Positions 36,780 through 51,899 are shown, counted from the first letter of the stretch. The stretch is 64,000 nucleotides of DNA from Hydractinia symbiolongicarpus (GCF_029227915.1 NC_079886.1:1240001-1304000); one strand, 5' to 3'. Program-made: numbers and translations. Notes: generated by a model not told the origin, from the sequence alone.

Positions 36780-39700
36780 GACTCTGCGGGCCGAGTCCGG
36801 GATTTACGGGAAATCGCGGGTTTTCGTTTGCCGGCGATTAAACTTCTTTAATTTAGCGTTTCATCAAAAATGAAAACATTTTTTAAAACAACAAGTCTCA
36901 TGCGTTTTAGTTGTGAAAAAATAATTTAAAAAATCGTTCGGGAAATGAGTTTACTCCCTGGGTACTTTCTTTATATACTTTTGACTATACGGGCCGAGTA
37001 CCGGATTTACGAGAAATCGCGGGTTTTCGTTTGCCGGCGATTAAACTTCTTTTATTCAGCGTCTTATCAAAAATGAAAACATTTTTGAAAACTATAAGTC
37101 TCATGCGTTTTAGTGGTGAAAAAATAATTTAAAAAATCGTTCGGGAAATGAGTTTACTCCCTGGGTACTTTCTTTATATACATTCGACTATACGGGCTGG
37201 GAACGGGATTTACGGGAAATTGCGGGTTTTCGTTTGCCGGCGATTAAACTTCTTTTATTTAGCGTCTCATCAAAAATGAAAACATTTTTAAATACTACAA
37301 GTCTCATGCGTTTTAGTGGTGAAAAAAAAAATTAAAAAATCGTTCGGGAAATGAGTTTACTCCCTGGGTACTTTCTTTGTATACTTTTGACTATACGGGC
37401 CGAGTACGGGAATTACGGGAAATCGCGGGTTTTCGTTTTCCGGCGATTAAACTTCTTTTATTTAGAGTCTCATCAAAAATGAAAACATTTTTGAAAACTA
37501 TAAGTCTCATGCGTTTTAGTGGTGAAAAAATAATTTAAAAAATCGTTCGGGAAATGAGTTTACTCCCTGGGTACTTTCTTTATATACATTCGACTATACG
37601 AGCTGGGAACGGGATTTACGGGAAATTGCGGGTTTTCGTTTGCCGGCGATTAAACTTCTTTTATTTAGCGTCTCATCAAAAATGAAAACATTTTTAAATA
37701 CTACAAGTCTCATGCGTTTTAGTGGTGAAAAAAAAAATTAAAAAATCGTTCGGGAAATGAGTTTACTCCCTGGGTACTTTCTTTGTATACTTTTGACTAT
37801 ACGGGCCGAGTATGGGAATTACGGGAAATCGCGGGTTTTCGTTTTCCGGCGATTAAACTTCTTTTATTTAGAGTCTCATCAAAAATGAAAACATTTTTGA
37901 AAACTACAAGACTCATGCGTTTTAGTGGTGAAAAAATAATTTAAAAAATCATTCGGGAAATCAGTTTACTCCCTGGGTACTTTTTTTGTGTACTTTTGAC
38001 TACACGGGCCGAGTACCGGATTTACGGGAAATCGCAGGTTTTCGTTTGCCGGCGATTAAACTTCTTTTATTCAGCGTCTTATAAAAAATGAAAACATTTT
38101 TGAAAACTACAAGTCTCATGCGTTTTAGTGGTGAAAAAATAATTTAAAAAATCGTTCTGAAAATGAGTTTACTCACAGGGTGCTTTCTTTGTATACATTC
38201 GACTATAGGGGCCAAGCCCGGGATTTACAGGAAATCGCAGGTTTTCGTTTGCCGGCGATTAAACTTCTTTTATTCAGCGTTTCATCAAAAATGAAAACAT
38301 TTTGGAAAACTACAAGTCTCATGCGTTTTAGTGGTGAAAAAATAATTTAAAAAATCGTTCTGGAAATGAGTTTACTCCCTGGGTACTTTCTTTGTATACT
38401 TTTGACTATACGGGCCGGGAACGGGATTTACGGAAAATTGCGGGTTTTCGTTTGCCGGCGATTAAACTTCTTTTATTTAACGTGTCATCAAAAATGAAAA
38501 CATTTTTAAATACTACAAGTCTCATGCGTTTTGGTGGTGAAAAAAAAATTAAAAAACCGTTCGGGAAATGAGTTTACTCCCTGGGTACTTTCTTTTTATA
38601 CTTTTGACTATACGGGCCGAGTACGGGATTTACGGGAAATCGCGGGTTTTCGTTTGCCGGCGATTAAACTTCTTTTATTTAGAGTCTCATCAAAAATGAA
38701 AACATTTTTGAAAACTACAAGTCTCATGCGTTTTAGTGGTGAAAAAATAATTTAAAAAATCGTTCAGGAAAAGAGTATACTCCTTGAGTATTTTCTTTGT
38801 ATACTTTTGACTATACGGGCCGAGTACCGGATTTACGGGAAATCGCGGGTTTTCGTTTGCCGGCGATTAAACTTTTTTTATTCAGCGTCTTATCAAAAAT
38901 GAAAACATTTTTGAAAACTACAAGTCTCATGCGTTTTAGTGGTGAAAAAATAATTTAAAAAATCGTTCGGGTAATGAGTTTACTCCCTGGTTACTTTCTT
39001 TATATACATTCGACTATACGGGCTGGGAACGGGATTTACGGGAAATTGCGGGTTTTCGTTTGCCGGCGATTAAACTTCTTTTATTTAGCGTCTCATCAAA
39101 AATGAAAACATTTTTAAATACTACAAGTCTCATGCGTTTTAGTGGTGAAAAAAAAAATTAAAAAATCGTTCGGGAAATGAGTTTACTCCCTGGGTACTTT
39201 CTTTGTATACTTTTGACTATACGGGCCGAGTACGGGAATTACGGGAAATCGCGGGTTTTCGTTTTCCGGCGATTAAACTTCTTTTATTTAGAGTCTCATC
39301 AAAAATGAAAACATTTTTGAAAACTATAAGTCTCATGCGTTTTAGTGGTGAAAAAATAATTTAAAAAATCGTTCGGGAAATGAGTTTACTCCCTGGGTAC
39401 TTTCTTTATATACATTCGACTATACGGGCTGGGAACGGGATTTACGGGAAATTGCGGGTTTTCGTTTGCCGGCGATTAAACTTCTTTTAATTAGCGTCTC
39501 ATCAAAAATGAAAACATTTTTAAATACTACAAGTCTCATGCGTTTTAGTGGTGAAAAAAAAAATTAAAAAATCGTTCGGGAAATGAGTTTACTCCCTGGG
39601 TACTTTCTTTGTATATTTTTGACTATACGGGCCGAGTCGGGAATTACGGGAAATCGCGGGTTTTCGTTTTCCGGCGATTAAACTTCTTTTATTTAGAGTC

Positions 39701-40585
39701 TCATCAAAAATGAAAACATTTTTGAAAACTACAAGTCTCATGCGTTTTAGTGGTGAAAAAATAATTTAAAAAATCATTCGGGAAATCAGTTTACTCCCTG
39801 GGTACTTTTTTTGTGTACTTTTGACTACACGGGCCGAGTACCGGATTTACGGGAAATCGCAGGTTTTCGTTTGCCGGCCATTAAACTTCTTTTATTCAGC
39901 GTCTTATAAAAAATGAAAACATTTTTGAAAACTACAAGTCTCATGCGTTTTAGTGGTGAAAAAATAATTTAAAAAATCGTTCTGAAAATGAGTTTACTCA
40001 CAGGGTGCTTTCTTTGTATACATTCGACTATAGGGGCCAAGCCCGGGATTTACAGGAAATCGCGGGTTTTCGTTTGCCGGCGATTAAACTTCTTTTATTC
40101 AGCGTCTCATCAAAAATGAAAACATTTTGGAAAACTACAAGTCTCATGCGTTTTAGTGGTGAAAAAATAATTTAAAAAATCGTTCTGGAAATGAGTTTAC
40201 TCCCTGGGTACTTTCTTTGTATACATTTGACTATAGGGGCCAAGCCCGGGATTTACAGGAAATCGCGGGTTTTCGTTTGCCGGCGATTAAACTTCTTTTA
40301 TTCAGCGTCTCATCAAAAATGAAAATATTTTTGAAAACTACAAGTCTCATGCGTTTAAGTGGTGGAAAAATAATTTAAAAAATCGTTCGGGAAATGAGTT
40401 TACTCCCTGGGTACTTTCTTTATATACATTCGACTATACGGGCCGGGAACGGGATTTACGGGAAATTGCGGGTTTTCGTTTGCCGGCGATTAAACTTCTT
40501 TTATTTAACGTCTCATCAAAAATGAAAACATTTTTGAAAACTACAAGTCTGATGCGTTTTAGTGGTGAAAAAATAATTTAAAAAA
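36780..40585 (+). repeat. Composite block type A, first occurrence
   Basis: It starts with the GACTCTGCGGG monomer, followed by TTTACGAGAAATCG, then alternating GCTGGGAACGGG and CGGGAATTACGGG monomers, then GTGTACTTTTGACTACACGG (about 37988 and 39813, 1,825 bp apart), CATTTTGGAAAAC, GCCGGGAACGGG and the GGTGGTGAAAAAAAAATT monomer. The same order is seen in later A blocks, with monomers gained or lost. Confidence 0.65.
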
Positions 40586-43500
40586 TCGTTCAGGAAAAGA
40601 GTATACTCCTTGAGTATTTTCTTTGTATACTTTTGACTATACGGGCCGAGTACCGGATTTACGGGAAATCGTGGGTTTTCATTTGCCGGCGATTAAACTT
40701 CTTTTATTCAGCGTCTTATCAAAAATGAAAACATTTTTGAAAACTACAAGTCTCATGCGTTTTAGTGGTGAAAAAATAATTTAAAAAATCGTTCAGAAAA
40801 TGAGTTTACTCACAGGGTGCTTTCTTTGTATACATTCGACTATAGGGGCCAAGCCCGGGATTTACAGGAAATCGCGGGTTTTCGTTTGCCGGCGATTAAA
40901 CTTCTTTTATTCAGCGTCTCATCAAAATTGAAAATATTTTTGAAAACTACAAGTCTCATGCGTTTTAGTGGTGAAAAAATAATTTAAAAAATCGTTCAGG
41001 AAATGAGTTTACTCCTTGAGTACTTTCTTTGTATACTCTTGACTATACGGGCCGAGTACCGGATTTACGGGAAATCGCGGGTTTTTGTTTGCCGGCAATT
41101 AACTTCTTTTATTCAGCGTCTTATCAAAAATGAAAACATTTTTGAAAACTACAAGTCTTATGCGTTTTAGTGGTGAAAAAATAATTTAAAAAATCGTTCA
41201 GAAAATGAGTTTACTCACAGGGTGCTTTCTTTGTATACATTTGACTATAGTGGCCAAGCCCGGGATTTACAGGAAATCGCGGGTTTTCGTTTGCCGGCGA
41301 TTAAACTTCTTTTATTTAGCGTCTCATCAAAATTGAAAACATTTTTGAAAACTACAAGTCTCATGCGTTTTAGTGGTGAAAAAATAATTTAAAAAATCGT
41401 TCGGGAAATGAATTTACTCCCTGAACACTTTCTTTGTATACTTTTGACTATACGGGCCGAGTACGGGAATTACGGGAAATCGCAGGTTTTCGTTTGCCGG
41501 CGATTAAACTTCTTTTATTTAGAGTCTCATCAAAAATGAAAACATTTTTGAAAATTACAAGTCTCATGCGTTTTAGTGGTGAAAAAATAATTTAAAAAAT
41601 GGTTCAGGAAAAGAGTATACTCCTTGAGTATTTTCTTTTTATACTTTTGACTATACGGGCCGAGTACCGGATTTACGGGAAATCGCGGTTTTTTGTTTGC
41701 CGGCGATTAAACTTCTTTTATTCAGCGTCTTATCAAAAATGAAAACATTTTTAAAAACTACAAGTCTCATGCGTTTTAGTGGTGAAAAAATAATTTAAAA
41801 AATCGTTCAGAAAATGAGTTTACTCACAGGGTGCTTTCTTTGTATACATTCGACTATAGGGGCCAAGCCCGGGATTTACAGGAAATCGCGGGTTTTCGTT
41901 TGCCGGCGATTAAACTTCTTTTATTCAGCGTCTCATCAAAATTGAAAACATTTTTGAAAACTACAAGTCTCATGCGTTTTAGTGGTGAAAAAATAATTTA
42001 AAAAATCGTTCTGAAAATGAGTTTACTCACAGGGTGCTTTCTTTGTATACTTTTGACTATACGGGCTGAGTACGGGATTTACGGGAAATCGCGGGTTTTC
42101 GTTTGCCGGCGATTAAACTTCTTTTATTTAACGTCTCATCAAAAATGAAAACATTTTTGAAAACTACAAGTCTCATGCGTTTTGGTGGTGAAAAAAAAAT
42201 TAAAAAATCGTTCAGGAAATGAGTTTACTCCTTGAGTACTTTCTTTGTATACTCTTGACTATACGGGCCGAGTACCGGATTCACGGGAAATCGCGGGTTT
42301 TCGTTTGCCGGCGATTAAACTTCTTTTATTCAGCGTCTTATCAAAAATGAAAACATTTTTGAAAGCTACAAGTCTCATGCGTTTTAGTGGTGAAAAAATA
42401 ATTCAAAAAATCGTTCTGAAAATGAGTTTACTCTCAGGGTACTTTCTTTGTATACATTTGACTATAGGGGCCAAGCCCGGGATTTACAGGAAATCGCGGG
42501 TTTTCGTTTGCCGGCGATTAAACTTCTTTTATTCAGCGTCTTATCAAAAATGAAAACATTTTTGAAAACTACAAGTCTCATGCGTTTTAGTGGTGAAAAA
42601 ATAATTTAAAAAATCGTTCAGAAAATGAGTTTACTCACAGGGTGCTTTCTTTGTATACATTCGACTATAGGGGCCAAGCCCGGGATTTACAGGAAATCGC
42701 GGGTTTTCGTTTGCCGGCGATTAAACTTCTTTTATTCAGCGTCTCATCAAAATTGAAAACATTTTTGAAAACTACAAGTCTCATGCGTTTTAGTGGTGAA
42801 AAAATAATTTAAAAAATCGTTCAGGAAATGAGTTTACTTCTTGAGTACTTTCTTTGTATACTCTTGACTATACGGGCCGAGTACCGGATTTACGGGAAAT
42901 TGCGGGTTTTTGTTTGCCGGCAATTAACTTCTTTTATTCAGCGTCTTATCAAAAATGAAAACATTTTTGAAAACTACAAGTCTTATGCGTTTTAGTGGTG
43001 AAAAAATAATTTAAAAAATCGTTCAGAAAATGAGTTTACTCACAGGGTGCTTTCTTTGTATACATTTGACTATAGGGGCCAAGCCCGGGATTTACAGGAA
43101 ATCGCAGGTTTTCGTTTGCCGGCGATTAAACTTCTTTTATTTAGCGTCTCATCAAAATTGAAAACATTTTTGAAAACTACAAGTCTCATGCGTTTTAGTG
43201 GTGAAAAAATAATTTAAAAAATCGTTCGGGAAATGAATTTACTCCCTGGGTACTTTCTTTGTATACTTTTGACTATACGGGCCGAGTACGGGAATTACGG
43301 GAAATCGCGGGTTTTCGTTTGCCGGCGATTAAACTTCTTTTATTTAGAGTCTCATCAAAAATGAAAACATTTTTGAAAATTACAAGTCTCATGCGTTTTA
43401 GTGGTGAAAAAATAATTTAAAAAATGGTTCAGGAAAAGAGTATACTCCTTGAGTATTTTCTTTTTATACTTTTGACTATACGGGCCGAGTACCGGATTTA

Positions 43501-44285
43501 CGGGAAATCGCGGTTTTTCGTTTGCCGGCGATTAAACTTCATTTATTCAGCGTCTTATCAAAAATGAAAACATTTTTAAAAACTACAAGTCTCATGCGTT
43601 TTAGTGGTGAAAAAATAATTTAAAAAATCGTTCAGAAAATGAGTTTACTCACAGGGTGCTTTCTTTGTATACATTCGACTATAGGGGCCAAGCTAGGGAT
43701 TTACAGGAAATCGCGGGTTTTCGTTTGCCGGCGATTAAACTTCTTTTATTCAGCGTCTCATCAAAATTGAAAACATTTTTGAAAACTACAAGTCTCATGC
43801 GTTTAAGTGGTGAAAAAATAATTTAAAAAATCGTTCAGGAAATGAGTTTACTCCTTGAGTACTTTCTTTGTATACTCTTGACTATACGGGCCGAGTACCG
43901 GATTTACGGGAAATCGCGGGTTTTTGTATGCCGGCGATTAAACTTCTTTTATTCAGCGTCTTATCAAAAATGAAAACATTTTTGAAAACTACAAGTCTTA
44001 TGCGTTTTAGTGGTGAAAAAATAATTTAAAAAGTCGTTCAGAAAATGAGTTTACTCACAGGGTGCTTTCTTTGTATACATTCGACTATAGGGGCCAAGCC
44101 CGGGATTTACAGGAAATCGCGGGTTTTCGTTTGCCGGCGATTAAACTTCTTTTATTCAGCGTCTCATCAAAATTAAAAACATTTTTGAAAACTACAAGTC
44201 TCATGCGTTTTAGTGGTGAAAAAATAATTTAAAAAATCGTTCGGGAAATGAATTTACTCCCTGGGTACTTTCTTTGTATACTTTT
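40586..44285 (+). repeat. Composite block type B, second occurrence
   Basis: It begins with GAGTATACTC (40586) and then holds GGGTGCTTTC, CCGGCAATTAAC and AATTACGGG monomers and the ATGGTTCAGG variant of the palindrome type (41600 and 43425, 1,825 bp apart, nine monomers). It ends with the TTTGTATGCCGG and AAAAAGTCGTTCAG monomers just before the next GACTCTGCGGG. Confidence 0.65.
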
Positions 44286-47200
44286 GACTCTGCGGGCCGA
44301 GTCCGGGATTTACGGGAAATCGCGGGTTTTCGTTTGCCGGCGATTAAACTTCTTTAATTTAGCGTTTCATCAAAAATGAAAACATTTTTTAAAACAACAA
44401 GTCTCATGCGTTTTAGTTGTGAAAAAATAATTTAAAAAATCGTTCGGGAAATGAGTTTACTCCCTGGGTACTTTCTTTATATACTTTTGACTATACGGGC
44501 CGAGTACCGGATTTACGAGAAATCGCGGGTTTTCGTTTGCCGGCGATTAAACTTCTTTTATTTAGAGTCTCATCAAAAATGAAAACATTTTTAAATACTA
44601 CAAGTCTCATGCGTTTTAGTGGTGAAAAAAAAAATTAAAAAATCGTTCGGGAAATGAGTTTACTCCCTGGGTACTTTCTTTGTATACTTTTGACTATACG
44701 GGCCGAGTACGGGAATTACGGGAAATCGCGGGTTTTCGTTTTCCGGCGATTAAACTTCTTTTATTTAGAGTCTCATCAAAAATGAAAACATTTTTGAAAA
44801 CTACAAGTCTCATGCGTTTTAGTGGTAAAAAAATAATTTAAAAAATCATTCGGGAAATCAGTTTACTCCCTGGGTACTTTTTTTGTGTACTTTTGACTAC
44901 ACGGGCCGAGTACCGGATTTACGGGAAATCGCAGGTTTTCGTTTGCCGGCGATTAAACTTCTTTTATTCAGCGTCTTATAAAAAATGAAAACATTTTTGA
45001 AAACTACAAGTCTCATGCGTTTTAGTGGTGAAAAAATAATTTAAAAAATCGTTCTGAAAATGAGTTTACTCACAGGGTGCTTTCTTTGTATACATTCGAC
45101 TATAGGGGCCAAGCCCGGGATTTACAGGAAATCGCGGGTTTTCGTTTGCCGGCGATTAAACTTCTTTTATTCAGCGTCTCATCAAAAATGAAAACATTTT
45201 GGAAAACTACAAGTCTCATGCGTTTTAGTGGTGAAAAAATAATTTAAAAAATCGTTCTGGAAATGAGTTTACTCCCTGGGTACTTTCTTTGTATACTTTT
45301 GACTATACGGGCCGAGTACGGGATTTACGGGAAATCGCGGGTTTTCGTTTGCCGGCGATTAAACTTCTTTTATTTAGCGTCTCATCAAAAATGAAAACAT
45401 TTTTGAAAACTACAAGTCTCATGCGTTTTGGTGGTGAAAAAAAAATTAAAAAATCGTTCGGGAAATGAGTTTACTCCCTGGGTACTTTCTTTTTATACTT
45501 TTGACTATACGGGCCGGGAACGGGATTTACGGAAAATTGCGGGTTTCGTTTGCCGGCGATTAAACTTCTTTTATTTAACGTCTCATCAAAAATTAAAACA
45601 TTTTTGAAAACTATAAGTCTCATGCGTTTTAGTGGTGAAAAAATAATTTAAAAAATCGTTCGGGAAATGAGTTTACTCCCTGGGTACTTTCTTTATATAC
45701 ATTCGACTATACGAGCTGGGAACGGGATTTACGGGAAATTGCGGGTTTTCGTTTGCCGGCGATTAAACTTCTTTTATTTAGCCTCTCATCAAAAATGAAA
45801 ACATTTTTAAATACTACAAGTCTCATGCGTTTTAGTGGTGAAAAAAAAAATTAAAAAATCGTTCGGGAAATGAGTTTACTCCCTGGGTACTTTCTTTGTA
45901 TACTTTTGACTATACGGGCCGAGTACGGGAATTACGGGAAATCGCGGGTTTTCGTTTTCCGGCGATTAAACTTCTTTTATTTAGAGTCTCATCAAAAATG
46001 AAAACATTTTTGAAAACTACAAGTCTCATGCGTTTTAGTGGTAAAAAAATAATTTAAAAAATCATTCGGGAAATCAGTTTACTCCCTGGGTACTTTTTTT
46101 GTGTACTTTTGACTACACGGGCCGAGTACCGGATTTACGGGAAATCGCAGGTTTTCGTTTGCCGGCGATTAAACTTCTTTTATTCAGCGTCTTATAAAAA
46201 ATGAAAACATTTTTGAAAACTACAAGTCTCATGCGTTTTAGTGGTGAAAAAATAATTTAAAAAATCGTTCTGAAAATGAGTTTACTCACAGGGTGCTTTC
46301 TTTGTATACATTCGACTATAGGGGCCAAGCCCGGGATTTACAGGAAATCGCGGGTTTTCGTTTGCCGGCGATTAAACTTCTTTTATTAAGCGTCTCATCA
46401 AAAATGAAAACATTTTGGAAAACTACAAGTCTCATGCGTTTTAGTGGTGAAAAAATAATTTAAAAAATCGTTCTGGAAATGAGTTTACTCCCTGGGTACT
46501 TTCTTTGTATACTTTTGACTATACGGGCCGAGTACGGGATTTACGGGAAATCGCGGGTTTTCGTTTGCCGGCGATTAAACTTCTTTTATTTAGCGTCTCA
46601 TCAAAAATGAAAACATTTTTGAAAACTACAAGTCTCATGCGTTTTGGTGGTGAAAAAAAAATTAAAAAATCGTTCGGGAAATGAGTTTACTCCCTGGGTA
46701 CTTTCTTTTTATACTTTTGACTATACGGGCCGGGAACGGGATTTACGGAAAATTGCGGGTTTCGTTTGCCGGCGATTAAACTTCTTTTATTTAACGTGTC
46801 ATCAAAAATGAAAACATTTTTAAATACTACAAGTCTCATGCGTTTTGGTGGTGAAAAAAAAATTAAAAAACCGTTCGGGAAATGAGTTTACTCCCTGGGT
46901 ACTTTCTTTTTATACTTTTGACTATACGGGCCGAGTACGGGATTTACGGGAAATCGCGGGTTTTCGTTTGCCGGCAATTAAACTTCTTTTATTTATAGTC
47001 TCATCAAAAATGAAAACATTTTTGAAAACTACAAGTCTCATGCGTTTTAGTGGTGAAAAAATAATTTAAAAAATCGTTCAGGAAAAGAGTATACTCCTTG
47101 AGTATTTTCTTTGTATACTTTTGACTATACGGGCCGAGTACCGGATTTACGGGAAATCGCGGGTTTTTGTTTGCCGGCGATTAAACTTCTTTTATTCAGC

Positions 47201-48137
47201 GTCTTATCAAAAATGAAAACATTTTTGAAAACTACAAGTCTCATGCGTTTTAGTGGTGAAAAAATAATTTAAAAAATCGTTCGGGAAATGAGTTTACTCC
47301 CTGGGTACTTTCTTTATATACATTCGACTATACGGGCTGGGAACGGGATTTACGGGAAATTGCGGGTTTTCGTTTGCTGGCGATTAAACTTCTTTTATTT
47401 AGCGTCTCATCAAAAATGAAAACATTTTTAAATACTACAAGTCTCATGCGTTTTAGTGGTGAAAAAAAAAATTAAAAAATCGTTCGGGAAATGAGTTTAC
47501 TCCCTGGGTTCTTTCTTTATATACATTCGACTATACGGGCTGGGAACGGGATTTACGGGAAATTGCGGGTTTTCGTTTGCCGGCGATTAAACTTCTTTTA
47601 ATTAGCGTCTCATCAAAAATGAAAACATTTTTAAATACTACAAGTCTCATGCGTTTTAGTGGTGAAAAAAAAAATTAAAAAATCGTTCGGGAAATGAGTT
47701 TACTCCCTGGGTACTTTCTTTGTATACTTTTGACTATACGGGCCGAGTACGGGAATTACGGGAAATCGCGGGTTTTCGTTTTCCGGCGATTAAACTTCTT
47801 TTATTTAGAGTCTCATCAAAAATGAAAACATTTTTGAAAACTACAAGTCTTATGCGTTTTAGTGGTGAAAAAATAATTTAAAAAGTCGTTCAGAAAATGA
47901 GTTTACTCACAGGGTGCTTTCTTTGTATACATTCCACTATAGGGGCCAAGCCCGGGATTTACAGGAAATCGCGGGTTTTCGTTTGCCGGCGATTAAACTT
48001 CTTTTATTCAACGTCTCATCAAAATTGAAAACATTTTTGAAAACTACAAGTCTCATGCGTTTTAGTGGTGAAAAAATAATTTAAAAAATCGTTCGGGAAA
48101 TGAATTTACTCCCTGGGTACTATCTTTGTATACTTTT
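44286..48137 (+). repeat. Type A higher-order repeat, 19-monomer version
   Basis: From one GACTCTGCGGG monomer to the next (3,852 bp, about 19 monomers). The order matches the 22-monomer unit at 54629-59089, except that about three monomers are missing just after 44500, where TTTACGAGAAATCG is followed at once by TTTAGAGTCTC and the AAATACTACAAG monomer. Confidence 0.72.
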
Positions 48138-50368
48138 GACTCTGCGGGCCGAGTCCGGGATTTACGGGAAATCGCGGGTTTTCGTTTGCCGGCGATTAAA
48201 CTTCTTTAATTTAGCGTTTCATCAAAAATGAAAACATTTTTTAAAACAACAAGTCTCATGCGTTTTAGTTGTGAAAAAATAATTTAAAAAATCGTTCGGG
48301 AAATGAGTTTACTCCCTGGGTACTTTCTTTGTATACTTTTGACTATACGTGCCGAGTACGGGAATTACGGGAAATCGCGGGTTTTCGTTTTCCGGCGATT
48401 AAACTTCTTTTATTTAGAGTCTCATCAAAAATGAAAACATTTTTGAAAACTACAAGTCTCATGCGTTTTAGTGGTAAAAAAATAATTTAAAAAATCATTC
48501 GGGAAATCAGTTTACTCCCTGGGTACTTTTTTTGTGTACTTTTGACTACACGGGCCGAGTACCGGATTTACGGGAAATCGCAGGTTTTCGTTTGCCGGCG
48601 ATTAAACTTCTTTTATTCAGCGTCTTATAAAAAATGAAAACATTTTTGAAAACTACAAGTCTCATGCGTTTTAGTGGTGAAAAAATAATTTAAAAAATCG
48701 TTCTGAAAATGAGTTTACTCACAGGGTGCTTTCTTTGTATACATTCGACTATAGGGGCCAAGCCCGGGATTTACAGGAAATCGCGGGTTTTCGTTTGCCG
48801 GCGATTAAACTTCTTTTATTAAGCGTCTCATCAAAAATGAAAACATTTTGGAAAACTACAAGTCTCATGCGTTTTAGTGGTGAAAAAATAATTTAAAAAA
48901 TCGTTCTGGAAATGAGTTTACTCCCTGGGTACTTTCTTTGTATACTTTTGACTATACGGGCCGAGTACGGGATTTACGGGAAATCGCGGGTTTTCGTTTG
49001 CCGGCGATTAAACTTCTTTTATTTAGCGTCTCATCAAAAATGAAAACATTTTTGAAAACTACAAGTCTCATGCGTTTTGGTGGTGAAAAAAAAATTAAAA
49101 AATCGTTCGGGAAATGAGTTTACTCCCTGGGTACTTTCTTTTTATACTTTTGACTATACGGGCCGGGAACGGGATTTACGGAAAATTGCGGGTTTCGTTT
49201 GCCGGCGATTAAACTTCTTTTATTTAACGTGTCATCAAAAATGAAAACATTTTTAAATACTACAAGTCTCATGCGTTTTGGTGGTGAAAAAAAAATTAAA
49301 AAACCGTTCGGGAAATGAGTTTACTCCCTGGGTACTTTCTTTTTATACTTTTGACTATACGGGCCGAGTACGGGATTTATGGGAAATCGCGGGTTTTCGT
49401 TTGCCGGCAATTAAACTTCTTTTATTTAGAGTCTCATCAAAAATGAAAACATTTTTGAAAACTACAAGTCTCATGCGTTTTAGTGGTGAAAAAATAATTT
49501 AAAAAATCGTTCAGGAAAAGAGTATACTCCTTGAGTATTTTCTTTGTATACTTTTGACTATACGGGCCGAGTACCGGATTTACGGGAAATCGCGGGTTTT
49601 TGTTTGCCGGCGATTAAACTTCTTTTATTCAGCGTCTTATCAAAAATGAAAACATTTTTGAAAACTACAAGTCTCATGCGTTTTAGTGGTGAAAAAATAA
49701 TTTAAAAAATCGTTCGGGAAATGAGTTTACTCCCTGGGTACTTTCTTTATATACATTCGACTATACGGGCTGGGAACGGGATTTACGGGAAATTGCGGGT
49801 TTTCGTTTGCCGGCGATTAAACTTCTTTTATTTAGCGTCTCATCAAAAATGAAAACATTTTTAAATACTACAAGTCTCATGCGTTTTAGTGGTGAAAAAA
49901 AAAAATTAAAAAATCGTTCGGGAAATGAGTTTACTCCCTGGGTACTTTCTTTATATACATTCGACTATACGGGCTGGGAACGGGATTTACGGGAAATTGC
50001 GGGTTTTCGTTTGCCGGCGATTAAACTTCTTTTAATTAGCGTCTCATCAAAAATGAAAACATTTTTAAATACTACAAGTCTCATGCGTTTTAGTGGTGAA
50101 AAAATAATTTAAAAAGTCGTTCAGAAAATGAGTTTACTCACAGGGTGCTTTCTTTGTATACATTCGACTATAGGGGCCAAGCCCGGGATTTACAGGAAAT
50201 CGCGGGTTTTCGTTTGCCGGCGATTAAACTTCTTTTATTCAGCGTCTCATCAAAATTGAAAACATTTTTGAAAACTACAAGTCTCATGCGTTTTAGTGGT
50301 GAAAAAATAATTTAAAAAATCGTTCGGGAAATGAATTTACTCCCTGGGTACTTTCTTTGTATACTTTT
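48138..50368 (+). repeat. Type A higher-order repeat, 11-monomer version
   Basis: A shorter unit (about 2,231 bp) with the same start and end landmarks. It goes from GACTCTGCGGG almost directly to CGGGAATTACGGG and GTGTACTTTTGACTACACGG, so the early A-block monomers are deleted. The later portion (CATTTTGGAAAAC through GAGTATACTC and two GCTGGGAACGGG monomers) is kept. Confidence 0.7.
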
Positions 50369-51291
50369 GACTCTGCGGGCCGTGTCCGGGATTTACGGGA
50401 AATCGCGGGTTTTCGTTTGCCGGCGATTAAACTTCTTTAATTTAGCGTTTCATCAAAAATGAAAACATTTTTTAAAACAACAAGTCTCATGCGTTTTAGT
50501 TGTGAAAAAATAATTTAAAAAATCGTTCGGGAAATGAGTTTACTCCTTGGGTACTTTCTTTATATACTTTTGACTATACGGGCCGAGTACCGGATTTACG
50601 GGAAATCGCGGGTTTTTGTTTGCCGGCAATTAACTTCTTTTATTCAGCGTCTTATCAAAAATTAAAACATTTTTGAAAACTACAAGTCTTATGCGTTTTA
50701 GTGGTGAAAAAATAATTTAAAAAATCGTTCAGAAAATGAGTTTACTCACAGGGGGCTTTCTTTGTATACATTTGACTATAGGGGCCAAGCCCGGGATTTA
50801 CAGGAAATCGCGGGTTTTCGTTTGCCGGCGATTAAACTTCTTTTATTTAGCGTCTCAACAAAATTGAAAACATTTTTGAAAACTACAAGTCTCATGCGTT
50901 TTAGTGGTGAAAAAATAATTTAAAAAATCGTTCGGGAAATGAATTTACTCCCTGGGTACTTTCTTTGTATACTTTTGACTATACGGGCCGAGTACGGGAA
51001 TTACGGGAAATCGCGGGTTTTCGTTTGCCGGCGATTAAACTTCTTTTATTTAGAGTCTCATCAAAAATGAAAAATTTTTTGAAAATTACAAGTCTCATGC
51101 GTTTTAGTGGTGAAAAAATAATTTAAAAAATGGTTCAGGAAAAGAGTATACTCCTTGAGTATTTTCTTTTTATACTTTTGACTATACGGGCCGAGTACCG
51201 GATTTACGGGAAATCGCGGTTTTTTGTTTGCCGGCGATTAAACTTCTTTTATTCAGCGTCTTATCAAAAATGAAAACATTTTTAAAAACTA

Positions 51292-51899
51292 CAAGTCTCA
51301 TGCGTTTTAGTGGTGAAAAAATAATTTAAAAAATCGTTCAGAAAATGAGTTTACTCACAGGGTGCTTTCTTTGTATACATTCGACTATAAGGGCCAAGCC
51401 CGGGATTTACAGGAAATCGCGGGTTTTCGTTTGCCGGCGATTAAACTTCTTTTATTCAGCGTCTCATCAAAATTGAAAACATTTTTGAAAACTACAAGTC
51501 TCATGCGTTTTAGTGGTGAAAAAATAATTTAAAAAATCGTTCTGAAAATGAGTTTACTCACAGGGTGCTTTCTTTGTATACTTTTGACTATACGGGCCGA
51601 GTACGGGATTTACGGGAAATCGCGGGTTTTCGTTTGCCGGCGATTAAACTTCTTTTATTTAACGTCTCATCAAAAATGAAAACATTTTTGAAAACTACAA
51701 GTCTCATGCGTTTTGGTGGTGAAAAAAAAATTAAAAAATCGTTCAGGAAATGAGTTTACTCCTTGAGTACTTTCTTTGTATACTCTTGACTATACGGGCC
51801 GAGTACCGGATTCACGGGAAATCGCGGGTTTTCGTTTGCCGGCGATTAAACTTCTTTTATTCAGCGTCTTATCAAAAATGTAAACATTTTTGAAAGCTA
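51292..51899 (+). repeat. Three-monomer 608-bp duplication, copy 1
   Basis: It appears identical to the following 608 bp by eye, including private variants GACTATAAGGG and AAATGTAAACATTT. Similarity begins near 51292; before it, the two sequences belong to different subtypes. Confidence 0.85.

Noticed and set aside
27578-42553. Repeated 102-codon open frames that look like a gene family
   Set aside because: They arise because the linker variant TTCAAA removes a TAA stop, joining one and a half monomers. Their spacing is that of the satellite, and the second half is simply the first half read in another frame.
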